DNA of 41,283 nt, taken from Haliscomenobacter sp. (GTDB lineage: Bacteria; Bacteroidota; Bacteroidia; Chitinophagales; Saprospiraceae). The translations under genes were made by a program, and so were the position numbers. The notes under the pieces were generated by a model. The model ran no database searches. It saw nothing but the letters and a program-made list of their open reading frames with translations, and was not told where the DNA came from. Numbering within the stretch: position 1 is the stretch's first letter; each line of letters opens with the position of its first letter. The DNA lies in contig NZ_JADKCX010000092.1 of NCBI RefSeq assembly GCF_016718685.1, positions 1 to 41,283 on the forward strand, written 5' to 3'. Of the stretch, positions 29,607 to 40,448 are shown one piece after another.

Positions 29607-30708
29607 CTACCCTAAACCTAGTGTATTCTTACTGTACTGTAAACATTCCAGCACATTTTTTTCTTCAAAGGCCAGCTTTTCTTCAAAGGCCAAATTTTTC
29701 ACGGAAGGCAAAGCCCCCGCGAATTTTTTCGTCCGTACCATTTGGATGATTTTGGCCAATTGTGGGGCTGGTGTTTGAGGGAAAGTTGGCCAATAGCCCT
29801 CACTGAAACAAGGAATTTCCAAGGGATCCCGCGTGATCATTTCCAGATTGAACGTAATGCCCGGGTTCATTTTTTTGCATAAAGCCACGGCTGCGGACAA
29901 GTCCACCACACCGCTCCCCAGAGGCACTTCCGACAACAAAAAACCTTGCTCGTATTCGCCCAGGCCCATGTCTTTTACGTGGGTGGAAAAGGCGTAGGGA
30001 GCAAGGGTGGTAATCACTTCCATGGGGTCTTCCAACAAAGAAATGTTGTTGCCAAAATCGAGGGTAACGCCTACCCAGGGGCTGGAAATATTTTTGATGA
30101 TGTCTACCAGTTCCTGGGCTTTCCAGTCTTTGTGGTTTTCTACGGCCAGTTTTACTCGATGTTTTTTTACAATCGGTTCTGCCCAGCGGATGGATTGTAG
30201 CGATTGCTCTTTGAAGGCCTTGAAGGCCCTCAGCGGAATGAAAATTTTCATACCGGCGTCCATTCAGACAAACTGTACGGAGAATCTGGACACCTGCTTC
30301 TTTGGCGGCAAGCACTTCTTTTCAAAGGTGGCAACATCCGCGGAGACTTTGGGCAAACCAATACTCCCTTCCAGATAAAGCCCCAATTTCTCCCGGCTGT
30401 CCCGCACTTTTTTGGCAAAATCCTGCGTCCAGCCGCCCACCACCACCTGGATTCCTCCCGCTCCTATGCTCTGACTATGCTCTAGTAGTTGAATGGCATT
30501 GGTAAAGGCGGGGTAGTTTTTACTTTCCGTTTTGGCGTTCCAACGGGTGGCGTAGAATGAACCACAATGCCCATCGCCGTTCCCCAACCAGGGACGACAG
30601 GATGGAAATGGGGCTGCACAAAGCGGCCAAGCCCAGGCTAGCGGTTTGTACAAACTCCCTTCGCCTGATGCCGCGCTGTTTGGCGGAAAATGGTTTGATC
30701 TGCTTCAT
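29607..30708 (-). CDS. Tat-exported sugar phosphate isomerase/epimerase (TIM barrel), frameshifted
   Basis: The start at ATG 30708 gives GIRRREFVQTASLGLAAL, a twin-arginine signal. The body follows the xylose-isomerase-like TIM-barrel pattern: IQLLEHSQSIGAGGIQVV, EAGVQILRTVCLNGRRYENF, VKLAVENHKDW with the metal-binding Glu, VGVTLDFGNN with Asp, AYAFSTHVKDMGL with His, and FNLEMITRDPLEIPCF. Enzymes of this family isomerise or epimerise sugars, or act on phosphorylated or keto forms; the substrate is unknown. Frames shift near 30550-30650, 30300 and 30210. About 365 residues after correction. Near the C-terminus LAFEEK occurs twice in tandem. It is on the same strand as the SDR and the heme protein. 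Confidence 0.75.
29661..29696. repeat. Tandem 18-base duplication inside the isomerase gene
   Basis: Units at 29661-29678 and 29679-29696 differ at two positions and encode the doubled LAFEEK. It keeps the reading frame. Confidence 0.7.
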
Positions 30709-30768
30709 TTGCTTTAATTTATGTAAACAAGCACCCCGTCTTTACCTCAGAGCTTCGTACCCTTATGC

Positions 30769-30876
30769 TAAGGTGTATCTTAGGTGGCTCAGGTTTCTTA
30801 GGTGGTAAAGAATACACTGCTGCGCAGATTTCTTTTTCACCACCAAAGAAACCTGAGTCACTTTAGATACACCTTA
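30769..30876. repeat. Long imperfect inverted repeat, 38-bp arms
   Basis: The arm at 30769-30806 and its reverse complement at 30839-30876 agree at 34 of 38 positions, with a 32-base loop. The arms contain CTCAGGTTTCTT in common. This would be a very stable hairpin or a small mobile (MITE/REP-like) element. The right arm covers the last six codons or so of the heme-protein gene. No other gene is visible in 30709-30857. Confidence 0.75.
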
Positions 30877-33465
30877 GAAATTATTTTCAGCAGCATAAGC
30901 CATCGGCTTACTTTTGGCCTTTGGAAGTTTTCCGAGGGCCATTTGGCTTTCACGTATTTATCCAGATCCTTCACCGTCCAGGGTATCACCCGCCCCTGCG
31001 AAGTATGTCGGGTACTTCCTACGCTGCTGGCAGAGACAGGGTGGCCTGGTTGCCCCATGCGTTGCGGATGTAGGTCAAAATGGCCGCAATATCTGCGTCG
31101 TCCATGATGGAATGAGCGGGCATCATGGGTAGGATTTCGGGGGCATCGTATTTTTTACCCAGCACCACAATGGGGCCTTCCAGTCCATGCAACAAAACCA
31201 GCGACAATTTTTTCGTCACCCAACACCCACTCAGAACCAACCATAGGCGGATAAATCGATCCATGCCCCGGCCATCCATGCCGTGACAGCCCGCACAGTT
31301 CGTGAGGTATTTTTGTGCTGCCCGTGGCAAATTGTTTGCTGGCTTTTTCGTCCAGGGCATGTTTTGAGACCCTGGAAATTTCGGGATTGAATCTGGCCAG
31401 GTAAACAGGTTTTTCAAGTTGGCCACGCCATTTTGATCCAGGGAAGATCGGGTCTTTTAACAATTCCGGCTGCGCGCTCAAGGCGATGGGATTTGACCCT
31501 TTAAAATTGAGTGCGGCTACGGCCAGACCATTCAACACCACTTGTTCTTTTTTACCAAATGTTTTTCCCTGATGGTGCATCAGCTCCAACAAAGCCAAGA
31601 GTTCGGCGGGATCTTTTTTTCGGGCAATGGCGCTGGCCAGCATTTCCAGAAATATTTCCTGGGCTTGCTCTGGATTCTGCCAAAGTGGAGCAACCCAGAG
31701 TTTTTTCAAGAGGATAAACTCCTGACCGCCACTGCTGCTCATCACCGCATCCCCTAATCAAGGCGAGGGTGCCAAAACGATCGATGATTTCTTGATTTAC
31801 GGTCAAATTGACTTCCGAGCTGAGCAGATGAGCGCTCAACGCATATTGTAACGCCACTTTGATGTTGGCTGTTTTTGACAAGGTTAGCACTTTCTGATCC
31901 AATACTTGCTGCATTTGGGCATGCTGGGTGGGATTGATTTCCAACAAGCGCAAGGCCGTAGTTTTGATGAAATCTTGTGGATCGTCCAGCAATTCCAGCA
32001 AAAGGGCAGGCTTCAGTTGTCCCAAACCTTCCAGCGTCCACAATGCATGAAACCTGGCGAGTGTGAAGGTCGATTGTTTGGCTATGGATTCCAGCAGCGG
32101 AACCACGGCCAGATCTGCTCTTTCCACCAGCAGGCGTTGGGCCATATCGCGTTGCCAGCCATCGGGATGCGACAAGTGTTGGACCAGCTCAGCTGAGCCA
32201 AAGCTGCTCAGTTTTTCGACTTTCGACAGCTTTTGGTTTTTGGGTACAATCTTCCAAATGCGCCCCATATGAATGGGCAACACCAGGTTTCTTTTGAGGG
32301 TTTGTTCGCGCAGGTAGGGGGTGACATAAGCGCCGTGTTGAATCAGCCCGCGGTACATGTCAGCAACGTAAATGGCGCCATCGGGCCCGGTGCACAGGTT
32401 GACGGGGCGAAAGCGTTCATCCGTTGAGGCCAAAAACTCTTTGCCAGGATTGGGGTCGTAGGCATTTAAAAAAGCCCCACTTTCTTTGACTACATTTCTT
32501 TTGATCAAATTGCCGGAGGGTTCACAAACCAGGGCATTGCCGTAATAATCCTGAGGAAACAGGCTGGACCTCAACACCAGTGGAGAGCAGGCCGCCGTGA
32601 ATTCCAGCAATCTCCCTTTTTTGTTCAAGGTTCCGGGAATGTACCCACGATTGACGGCCGGGGTTGCCCGGATGGGGAATACCTTGCGGTCGATGGTCAG
32701 CCCGTGGTCAATGCCCGTGGAGGGACTGTGGTTTTTGTTTCTGGAAAGACTATTGGGGGGCACCAGATCCGCGTGCAATTGGGACCAGTTGTAATTGTAA
32801 AACAAGCGCCCCTGGTCATCGTGGCAGAAGCCCCACTGGCCTCTGAATTCGGTGCTGTCCCTTGTCCAGGCGCCATTGATGAGGCGGTAGCGGAGCCGGG
32901 ATTTGACGTTGTAGTACCAGTTGTCGGTATTGAGCAGGAGTCCGTTGTCGGAATGTTCGGGCAGGCCATTGCGGGCATAGGTAGAGTCCAGTAGAATTTG
33001 GGAATCCGCCTTCAAATCGCCGTTTACATCCTGGGTGAGCCAAAGTGCCCGACTGTGCGCCACCAACGCACCTCCTTTGATCAAACCCAAAGACCGGGGC
33101 ATGACCAGGCTATCGAGGTAGATGGTACTTTTGTCCATCAGCCCATCGCCATTGGTGTCTTCTAAAACGGAGATGCGGCCGGAGGGTAATTTTTCGCCCT
33201 GGCCATCGATGTCGGGCATGAAGCCCCGCATCTCAACGACCCAGAGGCGGCCATCTGCATCGAAGCTCAAGGCTACGGGCTCTTGTACCATGGGTTCAGC
33301 GGCAACCAGTTGGACTTGGAATCCTGGTTCTACTTGAAAGGTGGCCAATTCTTCTTCCGGTGACTTGGCGGCTGAGGGGTCGGCAAATGTTATTGGGTTT
33401 GATTCTTTGCCAGAAATCAAAATAAAAAACAGGATTGAACCAAGCAGAAGGCGTAAGAAGAACAT
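30858..33465 (-). CDS. PVC-type heme-binding dehydrogenase-like protein with C-terminal cytochrome c domain, frameshifted
   Basis: Start ATG 33465 with a signal peptide (MFFLRLLLGSILFFILISG). N-terminal beta-propeller-like domain: FQVEPGFQVQLVAAEPMVQE, PVALSFDADGRLWVVEMRG, EDTNGDGLMDK, QWGFCHDDQGRLFYNYN, LCTGPDGAIYVADMYRG. Then HEAT-like helices (LVQHLSHPDGWQRDMAQRLL, LARFHALWTLEGLGQL), and a C-terminal cytochrome c with NCAGCHG (about 31280-31300), the heme motif CxxCH. These proteins (TIGR02604/TIGR02603-like) are exported and thought to be quinoprotein-like dehydrogenases passing electrons to the cytochrome. Frames shift near 31730, 31250-31400 and 31030. The last residues overlap a long inverted repeat. 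It sits on the same strand as the isomerase and SDR, hinting at periplasmic sugar or polyol oxidation. Confidence 0.82.
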
Positions 33466-33620
33466 ATTCAGTTGGTTAAATGCGTAATCGCCATTTCAAT
33501 GAGCGAGTTGCGCAGAAAAATTCTTTTTCGTGGCTAAGTTCAATATTTTATTTGAAAAAATGGAGGGAGTTCAAAATAAATCAAGCGAAAGGAAGTAAGG
33601 TATGTATAAAAGATCAGGAA

Positions 33621-33646
33621 CCTGACCTCGTCAGGCTCATTTTTTT
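33621..33646 (+). terminator. Terminator-like hairpin with T-run
   Basis: CCTGAC (33621-33626), a three-base loop and GTCAGG (33630-33635) are followed by seven T residues at 33640-33646. It points along the plus strand, where no convincing gene ends, so it may serve an unseen transcript or be a dispersed repeat. Confidence 0.35.
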
Positions 33647-33652
33647 CCGCCC

Positions 33653-33805
33653 GCAGATCACGCAGATTTACGCAACCGCTTTCAATTCTTCTGGCAAGTT
33701 TTTGATACAGGAATCGAAAAGATGCTAGACCTCGAAAAACCAGAAAAAAATGGCTATGCTAATTGTAGAAACTATCTTGACTATGTCGCTAAAAATTTGA
33801 CTTGA
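33653..33805 (+). other. Possible gene remnant in a 440-base intergenic region
   Basis: Between the divergent heme-protein start (33465) and the alpha-2-macroglobulin stop (33905) no full gene is visible. One frame reads LRNRFQFFWQVFDTGIEKML, then DLEKPEKNGYANCRNYLDYV, ending at 33805, with a protein-like composition but no start codon upstream. It could be the tail of a decayed gene. I do not recognise it. Confidence 0.2.
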
Positions 33806-33904
33806 ATGCCGTTTCATGACCTCCCCAAAAACGCAACAACCAACATCCAGACATTACTCCGAACATTGGTTGTTGATTACTTTTCGCTATTCACTTTTCA
33901 CTTT

Positions 33905-36900
33905 TCACCGCGCGGTCACCTGCACCCACATCCCCTTCGTATTCGCACTAATCGAGTTATCGTACATCGCTGCACAAGACACCGCTGGCAAATAATACCG
34001 CCCCGGATAAGCTGCGTTCAAACGCACCCGGAAGGTTTTGCTTTGGCTTTCTGGCAAGTCGAAGAAGGTGTTCACCCGATCATCCCGGATGTCCTGGTAA
34101 TCGAAGGCCGATTGAGAGGTACTTTCGATATCCGTCATGCGGCTGTTGCTGATTTCCCAGCCCGAGGGGAAAGTTTGGTTCAAGGCCAGCTCCAGGTAAG
34201 GCACGGGGCGCGAGTTGGGGTGATTCACCCGTACTTCGGCGATAAAGTCCTTGCCCTGGGCAGGTTGGCTGGATCAACTTTGCCACTCATGTCGGTATAG
34301 GCAACCGCAATTTTGAGGTCGTTGGCCTGAGCCGATTCTTGTCCTGCGGTGGGTTGACCCCGTTGGACTACCCGCACAAAGAGCTTGGCTTGGCTGGTGT
34401 TTTTCACCGTCAGGCTGGTATCTGCCCCCCGCGGGAAGGTTGATTTGCATGATGGCGCTTTTGGAGTTCGCCGAAGTACTTTGGCCTCCACTTACCGCAT
34501 AGCTGAAACCAAAGGTCTGGGTTGCTTTTTGGTCACCCAAATACTTGGATACCGCCATCAAAGTGTAAGCAACGGTTTGGGTAGAGTACCAGCGTTGGCT
34601 GCTCAATCCCTGTGAAAGGTATTGCACCAGTGCCCCGGCTTTTTTCATGTCTTTGAGCAGTACCAAGGTTTCGAGGATCATGGCGCGGTCGCGCATACCC
34701 GAACCGTAAGTGTAACTCATCTCGGTATATTCGGCCACTTCAGTGGGTTTGTCCTGGATCAGTTCCTTGGCTACTTCCGGTTTTCCGGCCAGGGCATAAG
34801 CCGCTGCCAGTCGCCAGCGTGCGCTGAGGTTGATTTTGGGGTTTTCGCGCAAGCGGTTCATCGACGCCATGTCGGCATCGCCCGCCAGGGCCAGGGTGTA
34901 CAAGCGGTAAGCCTGGCTCAGTTCGTGGCCTTCGATACTCCAGAAGCCGTAAGCGGGTAATTTGGAGTCCCACATCCGCGCTACTTTTTTCTGGAATTTG
35001 CTCCAGTCCTTGATCAGGTTTTGCGGCACATCGTAGCCTTTGGCTTTGGCCTCCACGAGGAAATGCCCCACGTAGCTGGTCGACCAATGATCGGGTGTGC
35101 CATTGCCTGGCCAGTAAGTAAAGCCACCTTCGTTGGTTTGGAAGGTTTTGACCCGTTCGATCGCTGCTTTGATGTTGGTGGCGACTTCATTTTGACGTTT
35201 TTCATCCAGTTCCATCATGTTGCTCACAAACAACTGCGGGAATGCCGCTGATACGGTTTGTTCGATACAGCCATAAGGGTAGGAGAGGAGGTAGCCCAAA
35301 CGTTCGCCCAGGTTCAGGGGCGGTACATTGGATACTTCCAGCATGGTACTGCGGGTTCCCGCCGAGCCAAATACTTCGATGGCTTGTTCCCAGGATTTGC
35401 CGGGTTCTACCACTTCAGCAAACACCCTGGTTTGGAAGGGATTTGGATTGCGTACGTCGATTTCAATTTCTTCTGCCGAAGAAGCGCCACCGCCCGTGGC
35501 CACAATCTTGAATTTTGCGATACCTGTCCGGTCCTTCACCTTGATTTTGAATCCAGTAATTTGATCCGTATTGTTGCGGCTGAAGCTCATGTTTTGGTCG
35601 CCGTCTTCAATCGACACCAAGCCTGTGCTTTCGCTCACTTTGACTTGTACATTGCTGATTTTGGCATCGGTGACAAATACGTTAACAGGCAGCTCAAACT
35701 GATCTCCCGGAGAAATCACCCTCGGCAGGGTTGAGCGAACCATGAGCGGATTGCGTACGGGAACACTCTTATCGGCAGCGCCGTAGGCATTGTCCTGGGC
35801 GGCCACCACCATCACCCGCACTGCGCCGATGTAGTTGGGTATTTTGATTTGGTGCTTGTTGGTGCGGCCTTTGGCCAGTTGGAATGGCCCGAGACAAACC
35901 ACCATGGGTTTGAAGCGATTGGCCGTATTGTTCAAAGCTCCGGGATCAATGGCACCGTCGCCACCAATGCTGAGGATGCCTTCCATTTCACCGGCAAAAG
36001 CACCGAGCACTTTGTCGTAAATATCCCAGGTTTGTACACCCAGGGCTTCGCGAGCATAAAAAACATCGTGCGGATTGGGGGTTTTGAAGCGGGTCAGCCC
36101 CAACAAACCTTCGTCAACTACGGCCAGACTATAGGCCATGGCTTTGCCCGATTTTTCACCGACGCTGACACTTACGGTCGTTTCTGGCCGGAACTCGGCG
36201 GGCGATTCGATGGTCGGATTAAGGATGGTCTCTGCATTTTCGATCTGGATGGGGGTGATGCCATAGAGGCGAATCGGCAAGTCGTTTTCTACTTGCCCAT
36301 GCGGCTGGATCAGGGCCACATTGGCGTACACCGTCGGCGACATATCCGGGGTGGTTTTGAAGGTGATTTTGTTTTCACCTTCTACCGATTTTGCCCAGAA
36401 TGTTTGCAGGATTTTGGTGCCTGTTTCCAGCGAAACCAAGACCCGTCCGTTTTTCCCGCCAGGGATGGTCAAGGTCACCGTTTCACCTACGTTGTATTTT
36501 TCTTTGTCTGCCTGGAAGCTCAGCATGGCTGCGGCTTCGCGGAAATTGTCGTCCATGTCATCCCCTTCGTACCAGGGCGTACCGATGTAGATGAATCCTC
36601 CCGTACAGTGGCCACTTTCGGCATCACAAACCCGGATCATGTAACGGCCCCAGGTGCTGGTTTTGAAACTCCAGGTTGCTTCCCCTTTGGCGTTGGTGTT
36701 TACCGCAGCGGTTTGTACCGCGCCAACGTGCTCCCCAGAGTTGTAGTTGGCTTCGTTTTCCTGGTATTGATCCCACCACCAGCGCCATTCTACCTTGTAC
36801 AAACCAATCGAGAGGCGACGGCCACTGACGGGTTTGCCATTTTTATCCACATCTACCAAACGGATGGTATTGGACTTGCCCACCTCAAATTGTGGACTGC

Positions 36901-39511
36901 CGATTTGTTTTCCGGAATTTCCATACCCGCATAACTGGTATAAGGCGAGTGCTTCACCGAAACGTTGTCGGTGCTGAAGTCGCCCCCTTTTTCAAACACC
37001 CGAGTTTGGAAAGATGCGGTCAACATGCCCGGTGCCAGGTCTTCTTCCAACAAAGTGGCGCTGATATTGGCTTTGCCTTCGCCATCCAGTACATTGTCAA
37101 AAATGACCCGTGGTTCGGTTTTGGTCAACTTGCGCGCAGGATCGTCAAAGATGTAGCTGGGGTATTTGGGAAAACCCGTGTAAGCTTCCCGTAATTGGAC
37201 TTCTACAATGGCCTTCAAACCACTAGCGGGTGACCCCGTCAGCCAATCGGCTTGCAAGCGAGCATTCATTTTGCCGTCTTCAGCCTGCAATTCATTTCCG
37301 CTTCCGGTATTCAAATCTACCTTGATCCGGTTGGGTTTGACGGTTTCAATTTTGAGGATTTTTTCAAAAACCGCTCCTCCTGCTTTTACTTTTACCCGCC
37401 AGTTTCCTGTAGGGGCGTCAGGGCTGGTCGCAAAATAGAGGGGATAAATACCACCCACAGTTTTGGACGAAGTTCGTTTTTCCTGTAATTGCCCCCGGGC
37501 GTTGTACAACTCCATGGTGATGGGGTAATTTTCAGGTAGGCGTTTTTCGCGGTCTTCGATCATGAAATTGAGGTACACCGAATCTCCGGGGCGCCAAACG
37601 CCACGTTCGCCGTACAACAATCCTTTCAAGCCTTTTTGGGTTACTGAGCCCGCCACATCAAATTTGCTGAGGGAGAGCGATTCGCCTTCTTCCAGGCGGA
37701 TATAACCCCGTTGACCACTGTGGGTAACGATGGCTGCAAAAGGATTGCCTTTGTAAGCCACATCGGCAATGCCGTCTCCGTTGCTGCTGCCTTTGCCAAT
37801 GGATTGGGTTTTGGCGGTCAAAAACTTCCACTTGTGCGCCACTGATGGGATCGGTGCTGCGCAGGTCGCTGACGATGACCATGAGTTTACGATTGCCACC
37901 TTTTTTGGCAATCAAACCCAGGTTGGAGGAAATGACGTTGCGTTGTACAAAATGGTCGGAATTGTAGTATTCTTTTGTACAGGGGTCATCCCGATTGTCG
38001 TATTCGTAGTCATCATAATACCCTTCGTAGCCATAATAATGGTCCATGATACTCTCGAGGGGCTCGTCCTCATCCTCGCCCGTGCGGGAGAAAGGGTCTC
38101 CATCCAAAGAGGCATCAGCATTGGCTTCGGCCATACAACCTATCGCGGCGTATTCGGAGCGGAAACCAATGCGCACCTGATAAATGGCTTGTTCATCGGC
38201 TTTGATCAACTTACCCAGGTCAATGGCGTAGCGCGACCAACGGCCCGCTTTGGCATTGGGGCTCAGGGTTTGCAGGTTAACTTTTTTCTGCAATACAATC
38301 CGGCCAACTTTGTACAAATCGTATTCGCCGTCCAGGTTGTTGTCTTGTAAAAACTGGAGGATATTGTTGTTGTAAATTTTGAAAACTTCGATGTCGACCG
38401 ACTTGAGGCCCACTGATTCAAAGGGAAACATCAGCCCTTCGGAGTTGGGTAGAATGACCCCTTTTCCTACGAGGCGAACGCCTGGCTTGATTTCTTCAAA
38501 AGTGACATCCCAAATGGTGGTTTCGACAAAAGTATTGCCTTTGGTATTTTCAACTCCGGGAGCAATGCGCACCCGGTAACTGCCGTCGAGGGTTTTGTCG
38601 GGGTACACCCGTACCGTATTGTCTTCGATGATGTAGCGCAAGGTGCCTTCGTATTCATCGATGGTGATCAAACCGTCCAGGTTTTGGGATTTGTTCAGGG
38701 GGTCAGAAAAAGTGATGCGGATGTATTGTTCGGGAATTTGTACTGCATCGGCATCCATAGCGGTAAAATTGCCCACCGCCGGGATTTTGTAGGTCTCGGA
38801 TTTATCGTTTTTTACCCCGATTGATTTACCGTCGTAGGCAAGTTTTACCTCCGAGGGTTGTTTGCCTCGGTTGACGGATTTAACGGTGAAATAATGTACC
38901 AACTGGTCACTGGAGTGATTCCATTGCACATTGAGTTTTCCTCCGTCTTGCTGGGCATTGAGCATTTTTTCGACCTCGGAATTCTCGGCCACATCCGCAG
39001 TGTACACGGCACCTTTGAGGCTTTGTTTGGAATAATCCGTAGCACTGGCGGAGCGCATACCTTCCAGATCAACCTGGTAATGCTGCTCGCGGGTGTGAAA
39101 TTGAAAGGCAAAATTGGCGTTTTCTCCTTTGGCGTCCTGAATGACTTGTTTTACATTTACCGAAACGTCATAAGTAGTGCCTGAAGCAAGATCCTGGTTG
39201 GGATCCAAGCGCAGCGTGTTGGCGTCTTCCCAAGTCAATGTACCTTTGATATTGGGGGAAATAGACAAAATTGCTGGCGCTTCTTTGCCAATCTCATCAG
39301 AATTCGCTACATTCTGGGCAAAACGAACCCGGATGGGATCGGTTTTGGAAATCACCCCGGAGGTGTAAGCGTACACAAAGGGATTTTCGGCGGAGAGGGT
39401 GCTGATGTCTTTATTTTTTCGACAACCAGTACTCAAAAGGGCTAGAAAAAGGACCACTGTAGTTGTACCCAGTACAAGTGGCCGCAGGGCTTTGGCGTTA
39501 AGCATTGACAT
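33905..39511 (-). CDS. Bacterial alpha-2-macroglobulin family lipoprotein, frameshifted
   Basis: About 1865 residues. The signal peptide ends LFLALLSTGC with the lipidated cysteine at residue 30, so it is a lipoprotein. The order is: N-terminal MG-type Ig domains (WEDANTLRLDPN, IRITFSDPLNKS), an acidic insert rich in Asp/Glu/Tyr (about 37980-38100), the MG domains with LLYGERGVWRPGDSVYLNF, the AYSLAVVDEGLLGLTRFK and DVFYAREALGVQTWD region, then the thioester segment YLLSYPYGCIEQTVS (about 35258-35300) with C-I-E-Q, and the helical toroid (EGGFTYWPGNGTPDHWSTSY). Such proteins trap invading proteases by forming a covalent thioester bond. Frames break near 37800, 36890, 34430 and 34240. The partner gene pbpC, common beside these, is not in the window. 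Confidence 0.9.
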
Positions 39512-39716
39512 GATAGAATTGTTAAAATGGTTTTTGTAGGATTAAAATGGCAACTTTTAGGGGTAGAGTATGTTTGGATTCTTTGCATGTGCAGTAAATA
39601 TTTTTGCCGCCATTGCACGCTCTGAACAACTCGTTCAATTTAAGTTGATATACGAGGATTTCAAACAAAGGTTACATATTTTTTTTATTTTTAATCAACA
39701 AAAAAAGCACCGCAGG

Positions 39717-40352
39717 ATGGAATTTGTTTTATTGCCGCAATTTCCGCTGCAGATTGTCGTCTATCCAAACGAAAATCTGAACCTACATATTTTTGAACCC
39801 CGTTACCGACAACTCATCAAAGAAAGTGAGGAAAAGGGCACCACTTTTGGCATCCCTACATTCCTCAACAACCGGGTAATGCCAGTTGGAACGGAAATCC
39901 AACTGCTGACTGTTGAAAAGCAACATGATGGCGGCGAAATGGACATCAAAACCAAAGGGATTGGGGTGTACCGTATGGAGCAATTCATCAACCCGGTGCC
40001 CGGAAAACTCTACGCGGGTGCAACCATTGTGCGCGTGGAAACCGACCTGGAATACGATTGGGCTTTGAATGAAAAAATCCTGGGGTATTTGATTGAATTG
40101 TTCGATCTGTTGAACATTGACAAACCTTTGCCTGACAGCCCCAGCGATTTTGTCACTTATGACGTAGCGCACCACGCGGGGATGTCTACTGAACAGGAAT
40201 ATGAAGTATTGACTATACCCACCGAAAAAGAACGCCAAACCTTTTTGATCCAGCACCTGGAACAGTTTCTTCCCATGGTCAAAGAAATGCGCAACTTGCA
40301 ACAAAGGGCTTTGTTGAATGGTCATTTCAAAAATTTGAAGCCACTTTTGTAA
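39717..40352 (+). CDS. Stand-alone Lon substrate-binding (LON N-terminal) domain protein
   Basis: Intact, about 211 residues from ATG 39717. It opens MEFVLLPQFPLQIVVYPNEN, then LHIFEPRYRQLIKESEEKG and FGIPTFLNN, the beta-rich start of the Lon N-terminal domain, followed by helices (EKILGYLIELFDLLNI, FLIQHLEQFLPMVKEMRNLQ). There is no ATPase or protease domain. Single-domain versions are common in Bacteroidota and other phyla and are thought to bind proteins or peptides; the function is not established. An open frame reaches back to 39570, but that extension has no protein-like features, so I place the start at 39717. Confidence 0.85.
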   Translation: MEFVLLPQFPLQIVVYPNENLNLHIFEPRYRQLIKESEEKGTTFGIPTFLNNRVMPVGTEIQLLTVEKQHDGGEMDIKTKGIGVYRMEQFINPVPGKLYAGATIVRVETDLEYDWALNEKILGYLIELFDLLNIDKPLPDSPSDFVTYDVAHHAGMSTEQEYEVLTIPTEKERQTFLIQHLEQFLPMVKEMRNLQQRALLNGHFKNLKPLL

Positions 40353-40355
40353 TAA

Positions 40356-40376
40356 AATCCCCCTTTTTGCGGGATT
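40356..40376 (+). terminator. Small hairpin after the LON-domain gene
   Basis: AATCCC (40356-40361) pairs with GGGATT (40371-40376) around a nine-base loop. It lies four bases after the stop codon, so a weak terminator is possible, but the stem is short. Confidence 0.3.
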
Positions 40377-40448
40377 CCTGAGCGTTGTTTGTTTTTGGAA
40401 TTCTTCCTATTTTCATGCCCGATTTTATTTCATTAAACATCACTCGGC

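Noticed and set aside
35849..36934. 361-codon open frame on the plus strand
   Set aside because: Lies wholly opposite the alpha-2-macroglobulin gene, whose conserved sequence is continuous; the antisense translation has no recognisable domain.
39570..39716. Upstream extension of the LON-domain protein
   Set aside because: The extra 49 residues do not resemble a signal peptide or domain, and homologues normally start at the LLPQFPL block.
39783..40325. 180-codon open frame on the minus strand
   Set aside because: Antisense shadow of the intact LON-domain gene.
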